Source: Salipiger thiooxidans
GTDB taxonomy: Bacteria > Pseudomonadota > Alphaproteobacteria > Rhodobacterales > Rhodobacteraceae
Reading direction: 5' to 3'
DNA: 64,000 bases
Assembly (NCBI RefSeq): GCF_900102075.1
Contig: NZ_FNAV01000015.1
Location: 1 to 64,000 of the forward strand
Shown here: positions 30,506 to 39,143 of the stretch, piece after piece
How positions within the stretch are numbered: the stretch's first letter is position 1
Layout: each line of letters starts with the position of its first letter
Translations under genes and position numbers: made by a program
The notes under the pieces: generated by a model
Database searches by the model: none
The model's input: only the letters and a program-made list of their open reading frames with translations
Told to the model about the DNA's origin: nothing

Positions 30506-32042
30506 CCGGTATTTCGAGCGTTACGGCCCTTCCTACAAATGGTTGGCAACCGGCACGATCATGATCGCGACCATCTCGGTCGTGTTGTCCACGACGATCG
30601 TGAACGTCGCCATCCCGGCGGTCATGGGGGCATTCGGCATCAGCGCGGTGCAAGCACAATGGATCTCGACCGGCTTTCTGGCAGCCATGACCGCAACGAT
30701 GCTGCTGGCCGACTGGGCCAACCGCGCCTTCGGCATGCGGCTGACGATGACAGCCGCGATGGGCGTGTTCCTTGGGGGGTCGGTCCTTGGGGGGCTCGCG
30801 CCGAACGAGACCGTGCTGACGCTGGCCCGCGTGGTGCAAGGGGCGGCGGCGGGTGTCGTGCAGCCATTGGCCATGATCATGCTGTTCAAGGTCTTTCCGC
30901 CCGACAAACGCGGCGCCGCCATGGGGATCTATGGCGTCGGCGTTGTGCTGGCTCCGGCTTTGGGCCCATGGATCGGCGGGGTGCTTATGGATGCCTTCGA
31001 CTGGCGCTTCGTCTTCTACCTGGGCCTGCCTTTTGCCGGTCTTGCCATTCTGCTGGCGAACCTTTTCCTGCCCGGCCGCGAAGAAAGCGGTCCGATTCCG
31101 GGCTTCGACTTTGTCGGGGTGGCGATCCTGTCGGCTTTTCTTGCGGTGCTGCTCAGCACGCTGACGAACGCGCAGCGGCTTGGATGGGAGTCCAACGCCA
31201 TCCTGTCGGGCTTCGTGATTTCCGCCGCTTCGGCCATCGGCTTCATCGCCTGGGAGATGCACACCGCCAAACCCATGCTCGACATGCGGCTTTTCAGGAA
31301 TTTCGCGTTCTCCTCGGCCTCGGTCATTGCCTTCATCATGGGGGCGGGGCTGTTCGGCTCTACCTATCTGCTTCCGGTCTTCGTGCAGCAGATCCAGGGT
31401 ATGACGCCCACGCAGGCGGGCCTTCTTCTGATGCCGTCGGGCTTTGCGATGCTGCTGGTCTTTCCCATTGCCGGGCGATTGTCCGACAAGGTGCCCGCCC
31501 CGATCATGATCGGCGTCGGCATGGCGGTCTTTGCCGGGTCTTCCTGGCTTATGACATCGGTAAATGTCCACACGGCCTTCTGGACGCTGGCATGGTGGAC
31601 GATCCTGTCACGCGTGGGATTGGGGCTTGTGTTTCCGGCCATTTCGTCGGGCGCGCTCAAGGTTCTGCCGCCCCAGCTTCTTGGCCAGGGTTCGGGCGCT
31701 TCGAACTTCATTCGGCAACTTGGAGGGGCCTTCGGGGTCAACCTTCTGACCGTGTTCATCGAGCGGCGCACCATCATGCACGCGGATGCCTTTGCCGCGA
31801 CCCAGACCAGCGACAACGCCACGACGATGGAACTCTTGAGCAAAGTTGCCGGCCTGCTGCACGCCTCGGGGCTGCCGGACTCTCAGCTCATGCCCGCCGC
31901 GGCATCGTTCCTGAGCCAGACAGTGATAATCCAGTCCTCGAACGCCGCCTTTCAGGACGGCTTTCTTGTGGTATGCGGTATATTCCTGCTCGCGCTGGTC
32001 CCGACCTGGTTCATGTGGCGCGCGCCATCCTCGGGCACATAG
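30486..32042 (+). CDS. EmrB-type MFS multidrug transporter (DHA2 family, 14 TM)
   Basis: A 518-residue proton-driven exporter with about fourteen membrane segments. The signature of the DHA2 family is visible in TTIVNVAIPAVMGAFG and ARVVQGAAAGVVQPLAM, followed by GVVLAPALGPWIGG (motif C). It forms the tripartite EmrAB-type pump with the adaptor encoded just upstream. Typical substrates are uncouplers and hydrophobic weak acids, in keeping with MarR control. A start two codons later (second ATG) is possible. Confidence 0.95.
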   Translation: MSMSQIDRYFERYGPSYKWLATGTIMIATISVVLSTTIVNVAIPAVMGAFGISAVQAQWISTGFLAAMTATMLLADWANRAFGMRLTMTAAMGVFLGGSVLGGLAPNETVLTLARVVQGAAAGVVQPLAMIMLFKVFPPDKRGAAMGIYGVGVVLAPALGPWIGGVLMDAFDWRFVFYLGLPFAGLAILLANLFLPGREESGPIPGFDFVGVAILSAFLAVLLSTLTNAQRLGWESNAILSGFVISAASAIGFIAWEMHTAKPMLDMRLFRNFAFSSASVIAFIMGAGLFGSTYLLPVFVQQIQGMTPTQAGLLLMPSGFAMLLVFPIAGRLSDKVPAPIMIGVGMAVFAGSSWLMTSVNVHTAFWTLAWWTILSRVGLGLVFPAISSGALKVLPPQLLGQGSGASNFIRQLGGAFGVNLLTVFIERRTIMHADAFAATQTSDNATTMELLSKVAGLLHASGLPDSQLMPAAASFLSQTVIIQSSNAAFQDGFLVVCGIFLLALVPTWFMWRAPSSGT

Positions 32043-32160
32043 GGCGAATTTCAAGCCGAACCGCGGCGCCGCTCTTGCCGGGTGGCGTCGGATCGGTGCG
32101 GCACAAGGGACGCGGCTGTTGCCCTTGCGCAAATTGCTTCTCAGCCTCCTGACACCACCT

Positions 32161-32886
32161 TCATGACATTTGCGGCGTCGACCACAAATGCGCCCGATGC
32201 GCGACCATGCGGAGGAAACGGTGCTGGGCCGCTTTATCCTCGTCCGGCTGAACCAGATCCTGCAATCCGACATGGGCGCTGGCGTGGATTATCCGCTTTA
32301 TTCCACAATCATGATAAAAGCGGTTGAGCATATCGATTGTTTTGTCCTCCGGCGTGCGCATCAGCATCATCGCATGCGTCTGCACTGCCATTCCACCCGC
32401 CGTCGGACGCCAGCGTTGAGCGGTTCCGGCGAATTTCCGGCCCATCACGGTAATATTGTAGCGTCCGTCGCAAAAGGCACCGGACACGGATCCATTGCAA
32501 GAGCTTATGCCTGCGTTGGAAAGGGCGTCGCAGATCGGCGCCGTCAGTCGTTTGTATGCGTCCTCAAGTGTGGATGACGCGTCCGGCGGCCCACGGAACA
32601 TCAGCGTCAGATTGACGATGCCTGGCCCCTGCGGCACCAGATCGCCGCCGGTGGCCCGCAAATGAACCGGCCAACCGGCGTCGGTGGCCTGCGCGCATGC
32701 GCGCGCGAAACCCGGAAGCCTGGCCATCCCGGCAGGCGCAACCAGGGCGGGTTCGCAGCTCCAAAGCTGGGTGATGGCGGCGCGGTGTCCGGCGGCAATG
32801 CCGGTCAGGCACGTTGCCTCCCATGCCAGAGCATCGGCAATTGCCAGTTCCCGCACCGCGCCCGGCGCCCCGGTAGTGGCGATCAT
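32161..32886 (-). CDS. Lipoate-protein ligase A family protein
   Basis: A 241-residue member of the biotin/lipoate A/B protein ligase family. The loop HLRATGGDLVPQGPGIVNLTL aligns with the lipoyl-AMP-binding RRxxGGGxV region, and the motif MGRKFAGTAQRW carries the conserved catalytic lysine of LplA-type enzymes. It overlaps the small lipoyl-domain gene by 4 bp (ATGA), so it almost certainly acts on that protein. It lacks the C-terminal accessory domain of E. coli LplA. It could be a ligase (free lipoate plus ATP) or an octanoyl/lipoyl transferase; sequence alone does not decide. Confidence 0.82.
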   Translation of the reverse strand: MIATTGAPGAVRELAIADALAWEATCLTGIAAGHRAAITQLWSCEPALVAPAGMARLPGFARACAQATDAGWPVHLRATGGDLVPQGPGIVNLTLMFRGPPDASSTLEDAYKRLTAPICDALSNAGISSCNGSVSGAFCDGRYNITVMGRKFAGTAQRWRPTAGGMAVQTHAMMLMRTPEDKTIDMLNRFYHDCGIKRIIHASAHVGLQDLVQPDEDKAAQHRFLRMVAHRAHLWSTPQMS

Positions 32887-33119
32887 GTGATCTGCCCGAT
32901 GACATCCCCCTTGCGCACGATGTCATCGGCCTGTTTGTCGATTTTCAAGACGCCATCGGCTGGCGCTGTCACCTCGAACTGTGACTTCTCGACCATGATC
33001 TCGGCGATCAGCGCGCCCTTGCGCACGGTCGCGCCGTCACTTGCCAGCCAGTTGGTGATGACGGCTTCCATGTCGTCATCCTGCCACAGATCCTGCGGCA
33101 CCTTCACTTCTGTTGCCAT
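32883..33119 (-). CDS. Free-standing lipoyl (biotinyl/lipoyl attachment) domain protein
   Basis: A 78-residue protein consisting only of one lipoyl domain (MATEVKVPQDLWQDDDMEAV ... GDVIGQIT). Lys45 in IMVEKSQFEV sits at the hairpin turn where lipoate is attached in E2 proteins. There is no peripheral subunit-binding domain and no acyltransferase domain, so it cannot replace an E2 core. It lies between E1 beta (30 bp upstream) and the lipoate ligase homologue (4-bp overlap). It most likely carries the acyl or reducing equivalents from the E1 enzyme as a diffusible lipoyl carrier. Biotin is a less likely cofactor because the MKM motif is absent. Confidence 0.85.
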   Translation of the reverse strand: MATEVKVPQDLWQDDDMEAVITNWLASDGATVRKGALIAEIMVEKSQFEVTAPADGVLKIDKQADDIVRKGDVIGQIT

Positions 33120-33149
33120 GAGTTCACTCCTTTGCTCAGCCGTGGTCTG

Positions 33150-34166
33150 CTACATTTTGCGATAAGCGGCGATGATCTTGTCGGGGTTGGGCAGGCAGAA
33201 CTGTTCCATGTGCTTCGCGTAAGGGATCGGCACATCCGGAAAGGTGACACGCGCCGGCGATGCCTTCAGCTTCGAGACGTCGTGCTCGGTCACGGTGGCG
33301 ATGATCTCGCCCGAGACGCCGTAGCTGTGGTAATCCTCGTCGATCACGATCAAACGGCCGGTCTTGGCGACCGAATTGATCACCGTCTCTCGATCCAGCG
33401 GGACCAGGGAAACCAGGTCGATAACCTCGGCGTTGACACCCTCTTCAGCCAGCTTGTCGGCAGCTTTCAGCGCGTTATGCACCCCCATGGCCAAGCCGAC
33501 CAGCGTCACATCGGAGCCCGCGCGCACCACTTTGGCCTTGCCGATTTCGACGGTGTAGCCCTCTTGCGGCGTGTTGAGCGTCGCGCCCGGTTCGGTGCCC
33601 AACCAGCCCATACCCTGCAACTGCTTGTGATACATGTAGACCACCGGGTTGTCGTCGCGGATCGCCGCGGTCATCAACCCTTTGGCGTCATAGGCGTTAG
33701 AGGGTGAAACGACCTTCATGCCCGGCAGATGGGCGAAGGTCCCGTAGAGGCATTGCGAGTGCTGACCCGCATCCGAGTACCCGCCTCCGGTCGAGGTCAT
33801 CAGAACCATCGGAACCGACGCGTTGCCACCCGAGAAATACGCGTTCTTGGCCATCTGGTTATAAATCGCATCAAAGCAGACGCCGAAGAAATCGACGAAC
33901 ATCAATTCCACGACGGGCCGCATCCCATCCATCGCCGCGCCCACCGCAGCACTGATGAAGCCGGTTTCGGAAATCGGAGTATCGCGCACGCGTTCCTTTC
34001 CGAATTTCTCGAACAGGCCCCGGGTGTTTCCAAAGATGCCGCCGAAACCGGCGATATCCTCGCCCATCACGAAGACGCGCGGATCGCGTTGCATCTCTTG
34101 CTGCATCGCCTCAGCCATCGCGCGCGCGATCGTCAGCCGGCGTTCGTTGGTCGGTTGGTCAAGCAT
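33150..34166 (-). CDS. 2-oxoacid dehydrogenase E1 component, beta subunit
   Basis: A 338-residue transketolase-like beta subunit. Conserved segments include RVFVMGEDIAGFGG, RDTPISETGFISAAVGAA, and the C-terminal domain LIVIDEDYHSYGVSGEI. The start MLDQPTNERRLTIARAMAE has AAAGGA upstream; an earlier GTG in the same frame is less likely. With the alpha subunit it would form a ThDP-dependent alpha2beta2 decarboxylase resembling acetoin, branched-chain or pyruvate dehydrogenase E1. The 2-oxoacid or acyloin substrate cannot be told from sequence. Confidence 0.92.
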   Translation of the reverse strand: MLDQPTNERRLTIARAMAEAMQQEMQRDPRVFVMGEDIAGFGGIFGNTRGLFEKFGKERVRDTPISETGFISAAVGAAMDGMRPVVELMFVDFFGVCFDAIYNQMAKNAYFSGGNASVPMVLMTSTGGGYSDAGQHSQCLYGTFAHLPGMKVVSPSNAYDAKGLMTAAIRDDNPVVYMYHKQLQGMGWLGTEPGATLNTPQEGYTVEIGKAKVVRAGSDVTLVGLAMGVHNALKAADKLAEEGVNAEVIDLVSLVPLDRETVINSVAKTGRLIVIDEDYHSYGVSGEIIATVTEHDVSKLKASPARVTFPDVPIPYAKHMEQFCLPNPDKIIAAYRKM

Positions 34167-34209
34167 GGGTTGAATCCTTTCGTACCACACGTCGGTGGAG
34201 GTCTGAAAT

Positions 34210-35193
34210 CTAGACGAAAACGGCGGTCAGCGCATCGGATTCCGGCGCATAGTCGCTTTCGCGGGCAAATGTGATTGCGTCCGCCACCAAGCTGTCGGCG
34301 CGCTGTTCGATCTCGTCAAGTTCCGTGGCGGTGCAACCCTCGGCAAGCAGGCGCTCGCGCATTTTGGGGATCGGATCCTTGGCAAACAGCGCGTCCTTCT
34401 CGCCCTTGGGGCGATACTGCTCGGCGTCGCCCATGAAGTGGCCCGCCAGCCGGTAGGTTTCCGCCTCGATCAGCGTCGGCCCCTCGCCTTTGCGTGCGCG
34501 CGCAATCGCCTCACCCGCGACATCGAAGATCGCATGAGGGTCGTTGCCGGGAACGTAGTGCCCCGGCATACCATAGCCCGCTGCGCGCACGTCATTGCGG
34601 ATCACGGCCGTAGCCTCGGCCTTGGGAACCGAAATACCCCAGGAGTTATCCTCGATCACGAAGACGACCGGAAGCTTCCAGGTCCCGGCAAGATTGAGAG
34701 CTTCGTGAAATGCGCCCTGGTTTGCGGCACCCTCGCCCAGGAATGCGACCGCGACTCCCGGTTTGCTCTGAATCGTGCGCGACAGCGCAGCCCCGCAAGC
34801 AGGGCCGCAGCTTTCACCGATGATGCCCGAGCATGAAAAATTCACCGCCGGGTCGATCAGATGCATGTGGCCGCCCCGCCCGCCAGACAGGCCGGTCGAT
34901 TTGCCAAAAATCTCGGCGGCCATCCTTTTCAGGTCAACGCCCTTGGCGATCGCCTGGTGGTGAGGGCGGTGGGTCGCGGTCACGATATCGTCTGCATTTA
35001 GATGCGCGCAAACGCCCACGGCGACCGGCTCTTGCCCGTTCGACAGGTGCATCTCACCGGGGATCGGCCCGTTCGCCATGTTGAACGCGGGCGTCTTGCC
35101 TTCGAGATAAGCCTTCTCGATCGCTTCTTCAAAGCGTCGGCTGACCACCATGTTTTCGTACATCCACAGTGACTGTTCTTTCGTCGGCTGCAT
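34210..35193 (-). CDS. 2-oxoacid dehydrogenase E1 component, alpha subunit
   Basis: A 327-residue alpha subunit. The ThDP/magnesium-binding motif runs from GEGAANQG (153-160) to EDN (181-183). The GGRGGHMHL loop (104-112) and the typical C-terminal Arg/Gly-rich ETYRLAGHFMGD are present. The chosen ATG has GGGAGGA 5 nt upstream; a longer frame would run through the promoter. It heads an operon E1alpha, E1beta, lipoyl domain, lipoate ligase. The sequence style resembles AcoA/PdhA. An FNR/FixK-type box lies about 80 bp before the start. Confidence 0.92.
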   Translation of the reverse strand: MQPTKEQSLWMYENMVVSRRFEEAIEKAYLEGKTPAFNMANGPIPGEMHLSNGQEPVAVGVCAHLNADDIVTATHRPHHQAIAKGVDLKRMAAEIFGKSTGLSGGRGGHMHLIDPAVNFSCSGIIGESCGPACGAALSRTIQSKPGVAVAFLGEGAANQGAFHEALNLAGTWKLPVVFVIEDNSWGISVPKAEATAVIRNDVRAAGYGMPGHYVPGNDPHAIFDVAGEAIARARKGEGPTLIEAETYRLAGHFMGDAEQYRPKGEKDALFAKDPIPKMRERLLAEGCTATELDEIEQRADSLVADAITFARESDYAPESDALTAVFV

Positions 35194-35269
35194 GGCAGTC
35201 CTCCCTGTTGTTCGGTTCGCGTGCGGGCGCACAAGCCACTTAACACTATGCCACCGCTCGACTTTCACA

Positions 35270-35283
35270 TTGACGCAGATCAA
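35270..35283 (-). promoter_or_regulatory. FNR/FixK-type box upstream of the E1-lipoyl operon
   Basis: TTGAC-GCAG-ATCAA fits the FNR/FixK consensus (TTGAY-N4-RTCAA) exactly. If bound at the class II position (-41.5) on the minus strand, transcription would start near 35235. A -10-like TAGTGT (35243-35248) sits at the right distance. This suggests induction under low oxygen. Confidence 0.6.
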
Positions 35284-35522
35284 CGAGCTGCCAGTCAGGT
35301 CGCCCATTCCAGGCCGCGCTGTGCCAGGGCGAATTGTGCCCGCACGAATTTGCGAGCCCGGCGGGATCGCGCGGGCCCCTTGCCCAGCTGGCGCTTTACG
35401 GCGCGGGGGCGATCACCGCCCCCTGCCCCGGCCTGACGATGCCGAATCCCCAGGTCACTGACTGCTTGCGGATGTAGACAAGATTCCAAATTGGGTCGCC
35501 ACGTCGTCCGCACCCAAGGATA

Positions 35523-35561
35523 ACCTTGCAAATCTGCCATGCAATGGAGTATTTGCAAGGT
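35523..35561 (+). repeat. 39-bp imperfect palindrome abutting the ATPase start codon
   Basis: ACCTTGCAAAT (35523-35533) and ATTTGCAAGGT (35551-35561) are perfect 11-bp inverted arms. Between them CCAT/ATGG form a second nested pair about the same centre, so 15 of 19 positions pair. The right arm ends one base before the ATG at 35562. It could be an operator covering the promoter and start, or an mRNA hairpin hiding the ribosome-binding region. Confidence 0.8.
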
Positions 35562-36725
35562 ATGTACACACGCCAGTCTAATCAGATTGTAGAGTCAGCC
35601 CTGAAAAGCCAGGCGGCCGTTGTCCTTCTCGGGCCCAGACAGGTCGGGAAAACCACGCTTGCTCTCGACATCGCCTCGGAGCGGGCATCGGTGTACCTTG
35701 ATCTGGAGCGTGATGCGGACAGGCAGATCCTGATCGAGCCGGATCTTTATCTGGATGAACAGGCGGGCAAGCTGGTCATCCTAGATGAGGTCCAGCAGAT
35801 GCCCGGACTCTTCAAAAGCCTGCGCGGGCAGATTGACCGCCGCAGGCGGGCCGGGTTTCGGACGGGACAGTTTCTTCTGCTTGGCTCGGCTTCGAACGTT
35901 CTTCTGCAACAGTCGGCGGAATCCCTGGCCGGCCGTGTCAGGTATATCGAAATGCCCCCTCTGCAGCTCGCAGAGGTAGGGGCGGATCGGTCGAACACGC
36001 TCTGGCTGCGCGGGGGATTTCCCGACAGTTTCCTGGCCGGGAGCGATCAGGCCAGCATGGCCTGGCGTCTGGACTTTTTGCGCACCTACCTGGAGCGGGA
36101 CATCCCTGCCCTCGGGCCGCGCATTCCGGCCGCGACCCTGCGGCGTTTCTGGACCATGCTGGCGCATGTCCAGGGTGGCCTGCTGAATGCCGCCGCCCTT
36201 GCCGAAGGTCTCGGGGTTTCCGGCCAGACGGTTGGGCGTTACCTCGACCTGCTCGTCGATCTCATGCTGGTACGGCGGCTGCAGCCCTGGCACGAGAATG
36301 TCGGCAAGCGTCTGGTGAAATCGCCAAAAGTCTATGTGAGGGACAGCGGAATCGTGCATGCCCTGCTGGGCATCGAAAACACCGAAGGGCTTCTTGGGCA
36401 TCCGGTGGTCGGGGGCAGTTGGGAAGGTTACTGTATCGAGGCCCTTCTTGCCGCTGCGCCAACCGGCACGGAGCCTTTTTTTTATCGCACCTCGGCAGGC
36501 GCAGAGCTTGACCTCGTCCTACGCCTGCCCGGAAGCGACATCTGGGCGATCGAAATCAAACGCACGACCGCGCCAAAGGTCTCGCGCGGGTTCCACACGG
36601 GCGCGGACGACATCAAGGCCGACCAAAAGCTACTGATCTACGCCGGAGAGCGTGACGTTCCGGTGGCTGACGGAATTCGTGCAACGCCTCTCGAACACGG
36701 GGTCCGGCTGCTGAGAGCACTCTAG
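35562..36725 (+). CDS. AAA-family ATPase with DUF4143 domain
   Basis: A 387-residue protein. Walker A GPRQVGKTT (24-32) and Walker B LVILDEV (71-77) define the N-terminal AAA_14 ATPase. The middle part (DFLRTYLERDIPALGPR) and a C-terminal nuclease-like fold (GAELDLVLRLPG...IWAIEIKRTTAPK) are typical of DUF4143 proteins. The E-x-D-x-ExK-like arrangement resembles PD-(D/E)xK enzymes. Function is unknown; roles in DNA or defence biology have been suggested. Two in-frame starts lie upstream (35526 TTG, 35544 ATG) but would cross the palindrome. It sits beside an IS remnant and repABC, a typical accessory position. Confidence 0.87.
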   Translation: MYTRQSNQIVESALKSQAAVVLLGPRQVGKTTLALDIASERASVYLDLERDADRQILIEPDLYLDEQAGKLVILDEVQQMPGLFKSLRGQIDRRRRAGFRTGQFLLLGSASNVLLQQSAESLAGRVRYIEMPPLQLAEVGADRSNTLWLRGGFPDSFLAGSDQASMAWRLDFLRTYLERDIPALGPRIPAATLRRFWTMLAHVQGGLLNAAALAEGLGVSGQTVGRYLDLLVDLMLVRRLQPWHENVGKRLVKSPKVYVRDSGIVHALLGIENTEGLLGHPVVGGSWEGYCIEALLAAAPTGTEPFFYRTSAGAELDLVLRLPGSDIWAIEIKRTTAPKVSRGFHTGADDIKADQKLLIYAGERDVPVADGIRATPLEHGVRLLRAL

Positions 36726-37069
36726 AGCCCCGACTCACACGTCCGGGGCCAGATGCGCAGTAAGGCGAGATGTAGGGATGCGAGAACATTGTCGTCGCTC
36801 CGGTCATAAGCGCGGTCCGCGGGGTGTCGTTCGCGCCGCGCACCGACGAGCAGGTCCGCCGCCGAGCGACTGTCGTGAGCCTGGCCTTCGGTCAGTCTCA
36901 ACAAGATCGGACGGCCGATCGCATCCACCAGCGCGTGGCTTTTGGTGATCACGCCAGCGGATCGGCCCCCATTATCCGGACGCTGGCCCGATGCTGATGA
37001 CCCGCGATGGATCAGCAACCACTCAAAATCCGTCAAATCAAACGGGTCCATGCCCAGATGCTGCTGCAT
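36722..37069 (-). pseudogene. IS5-family transposase remnant with internal deletions
   Basis: The frame stitches together pieces of an IS5-type DDE transposase. An N-terminal start (DPFDLTDFEWLLI) jumps to the core (GRSAGVITKSHALVDAIGRP, LTEGQAHDSRSAADLL, ADRAYDRSD) and then to the extreme C-terminus (LLRIWPRTCES). At least two internal segments are missing, so it cannot transpose. The stop overlaps that of the ATPase gene at a CTAG. No terminal inverted repeats were located with confidence. Confidence 0.75.
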
Positions 37070-37621
37070 TCATGCTGGATCACAACTCGCCTTTTTTGAG
37101 ACACCAGGTAATGGGTATGCGACCTAGCGCGGCGCTGGCTCATGTCTCCGCGCCCTTGTATAAGACGTGCGTGACGCGATCAGCGTCAACGGTAGCTCTT
37201 CGGCGGGATCTGCCAGTTCGCGCGTGACGGATGCTCGCGGCCTGCGGTTCGGGCCCAAGCGACCCTTTGTTTCAGTGGGACGCGGCCGGAAGCTCAGCCG
37301 GGCTCAATGGCCTCGCAGCTCTGGGCATCTTCGCAAGGGTGTTGTCGTGGTCAGTCGCAAGACGGTGTCCGAGAACCCTGCGAGATCTCCCTCGCCAGTC
37401 CACCGCCCTTATTCGCGCCGCTGCGTTTCTTCGAATGTGATACGCTGCATCACGTGCCGGCCGTCGCGCCGTCATTCCGTTCACTCAGGCTATCGCCGAT
37501 CCCGCCAGAGCTGCGCGGCGCAAGTCGATTCGTCCTTGCAGGCGTTCATCATCCAGGGTGCGAAAGACGCAGCGCAAGCATGCTAGGCGCGTTGGCTTCC
37601 GACAGAGCGGCTGACTGGAAC
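37070..37621 (+). other. Non-coding stretch between IS remnant and repA control region
   Basis: No frame here resembles a known protein on either strand. Short open frames are present but lack ribosome-binding sites. It may hold further decayed IS sequence. The region ends at the 28-bp palindrome described separately. Confidence 0.4.
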
Positions 37622-37649
37622 CCCAATCTTGAACGCGTTCAAGATTGGG
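37622..37649. repeat. Perfect 28-bp palindrome upstream of repA (candidate parS/operator)
   Basis: The sequence is a perfect 28-bp palindrome with core TTGAACGCGTTCAA, 138 bp before the repA start. An 18-bp version of the same core recurs inside repB at 39876. Two identical long palindromes within one repABC unit are best explained as ParB(RepB)-binding centromere sites; the upstream one may also serve repA autoregulation. It does not fit the rhizobial parS consensus GTTNNCNNNNGNNAAC. Confidence 0.75.
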
Positions 37650-37787
37650 CCTTTTGGAACAATGGGCCTTCAAAATACGCGCCTGAGAAACATAGGCGCG
37701 TGGTATCTTTATCTTTCCACCATAACCGTGCTACTATCGAAGCCGAATCGAGTCGAACTCGGACCCAACCGAAGTCAGGGCTTAGCA

Positions 37788-39143
37788 ATGAGCGGTAGTC
37801 TAGAACAGTTTTTGACAGATCTGTCACGCGGGCTTGAGCGCACGATGGTGGCGGTGAACAAGGAACTCACCTTGCGTCAGCGCATCAAACGCACATGGTC
37901 CATGCGCCAGTGCGCGCGCTTCCTGAACGTGAGTATACAGTACCTTACCAAGTTCGCCAATTCGAGCGATGACTTTCCCGCCGGCGAATATGTTGGAAGA
38001 GAGCGAGTCTTCACGCTGTCCGAATTGATGCGGATGCGGGCTCTTCTCGCGGCCTCGGCAAAGCGACCCTACGATTATCTGGCCTGGCGCAAACCCGACG
38101 CCCCTTTGCCCGTCATCTCGTTTGCCAGCCAGAAAGGCGGCACCGCCAAGAGCCTGAGCGCCGCGCATTTTGCGCAGTATCTCAGTTTGCACTACGGTAT
38201 GCGGGTTGGTGTCATGGACGCCGACCCGCAAAGCACCATAACGCTCTATTTTGTCGGGGGAGAGGGTCTTCCTCAGATGCCGGATGAAAACACCGCCTCC
38301 ATGGTGGACTTTGCCGGACTCTTTCAATCAGAAGACGCGCCATACACCGATCACGATGCGCAAACGCTCGACAGCTTCTTTCTCAAGACCTCCTGGCCGG
38401 GGCTGCGCCTGTTGCCAGCGCATGGCGAAACATCCGAGGGTGAGATCCAGATTGCACGGCTTGTCCGCGAAGCGCCTGCGGGAAAGAGCTTTTACCGCTA
38501 CCTGCGCGATGCAATCGACCGATGGAAGGCAGGCCACCCCCCAAAGACGCTGCCCAATGAGCTGGCGGTCGACGGCAAGGTCGATCAGAATCGGCTGGAC
38601 TCGGCTCTGACCGAAACCCTGGACGTCATCATCATCGACTATCAGCCAGCGCTTACCCTGTTCCAGTTGAACAACGTGATTGCCTCGTCTTCGCTGGTTA
38701 TTCCGCAAACCATGAAGGGGTTCGACATCGCGACGTTGTCGACCTTCGTGAGCGGGCTGCTCGGGATGCTTCAGCACATCCTGGCCCATGAAAGAATCGA
38801 AATCGGATCCGGTGCCAACATGCTGTTGCCGACGATCGTCCAGCGGTCCAATGCGCAGGATCTCAACCACATCGGAAACCTGCTGGAACATTGCCCCACG
38901 GAAATCCTGCCGGTGTTCTACCTGCGCTCCGATGCTATCTCGAATGCGTCCGACGTCTATCAGTCCGTATATGAATACGAGCCGGATACGCCGGGAAAGC
39001 GCAAGGGGATCAATCGGTTCATCACGAATGCCGATGCCGTCAACGACGCCATAGTGTCGCGGCTCTGGCCTGGCCTTGAACGTGGCTATGCCAATACATG
39101 GATGGACGAATTCTATGAGGATGACGGCGAGGGTGACGCATGA
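37788..39143 (+). CDS. repA: Plasmid partitioning protein RepA (ParA family)
   Basis: A 451-residue ParA-type ATPase. The N-terminal helix-turn-helix region (TWSMRQCARFLNVSIQYLTKF) precedes the deviant Walker A KGGTAKS (116-122) and the DADPQ segment (144-148). It drives segregation with RepB and represses the repABC promoter. The ATG at 37788 has CAGGG nearby; the frame continues upstream through the palindrome from a TTG, but that is unlikely to be used. It is slightly longer than typical RepA (about 400). The stop overlaps the repB start (ATGA). Confidence 0.93.
   Translation: MSGSLEQFLTDLSRGLERTMVAVNKELTLRQRIKRTWSMRQCARFLNVSIQYLTKFANSSDDFPAGEYVGRERVFTLSELMRMRALLAASAKRPYDYLAWRKPDAPLPVISFASQKGGTAKSLSAAHFAQYLSLHYGMRVGVMDADPQSTITLYFVGGEGLPQMPDENTASMVDFAGLFQSEDAPYTDHDAQTLDSFFLKTSWPGLRLLPAHGETSEGEIQIARLVREAPAGKSFYRYLRDAIDRWKAGHPPKTLPNELAVDGKVDQNRLDSALTETLDVIIIDYQPALTLFQLNNVIASSSLVIPQTMKGFDIATLSTFVSGLLGMLQHILAHERIEIGSGANMLLPTIVQRSNAQDLNHIGNLLEHCPTEILPVFYLRSDAISNASDVYQSVYEYEPDTPGKRKGINRFITNADAVNDAIVSRLWPGLERGYANTWMDEFYEDDGEGDA
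37813..37826. repeat. 14-bp perfect palindrome inside the repA 5' end
   Basis: TGACAGATCTGTCA lies 25 bp into repA and differs from the parS-like core. It could be a RepA operator or a chance palindrome; short palindromes of this size occur by chance. Confidence 0.25.

Noticed and set aside
35295-35558. Minus-strand frame upstream of the E1 alpha gene
   Set aside because: It is rich in Arg and Gly with no recognisable family, and it crosses the FNR box and palindrome; I could not support it as a gene.
37813-37826. The TGACAGATCTGTCA palindrome as a third parS
   Set aside because: Its sequence is unrelated to the TTGAACGCGTTCAA core; kept only as a weak repeat.
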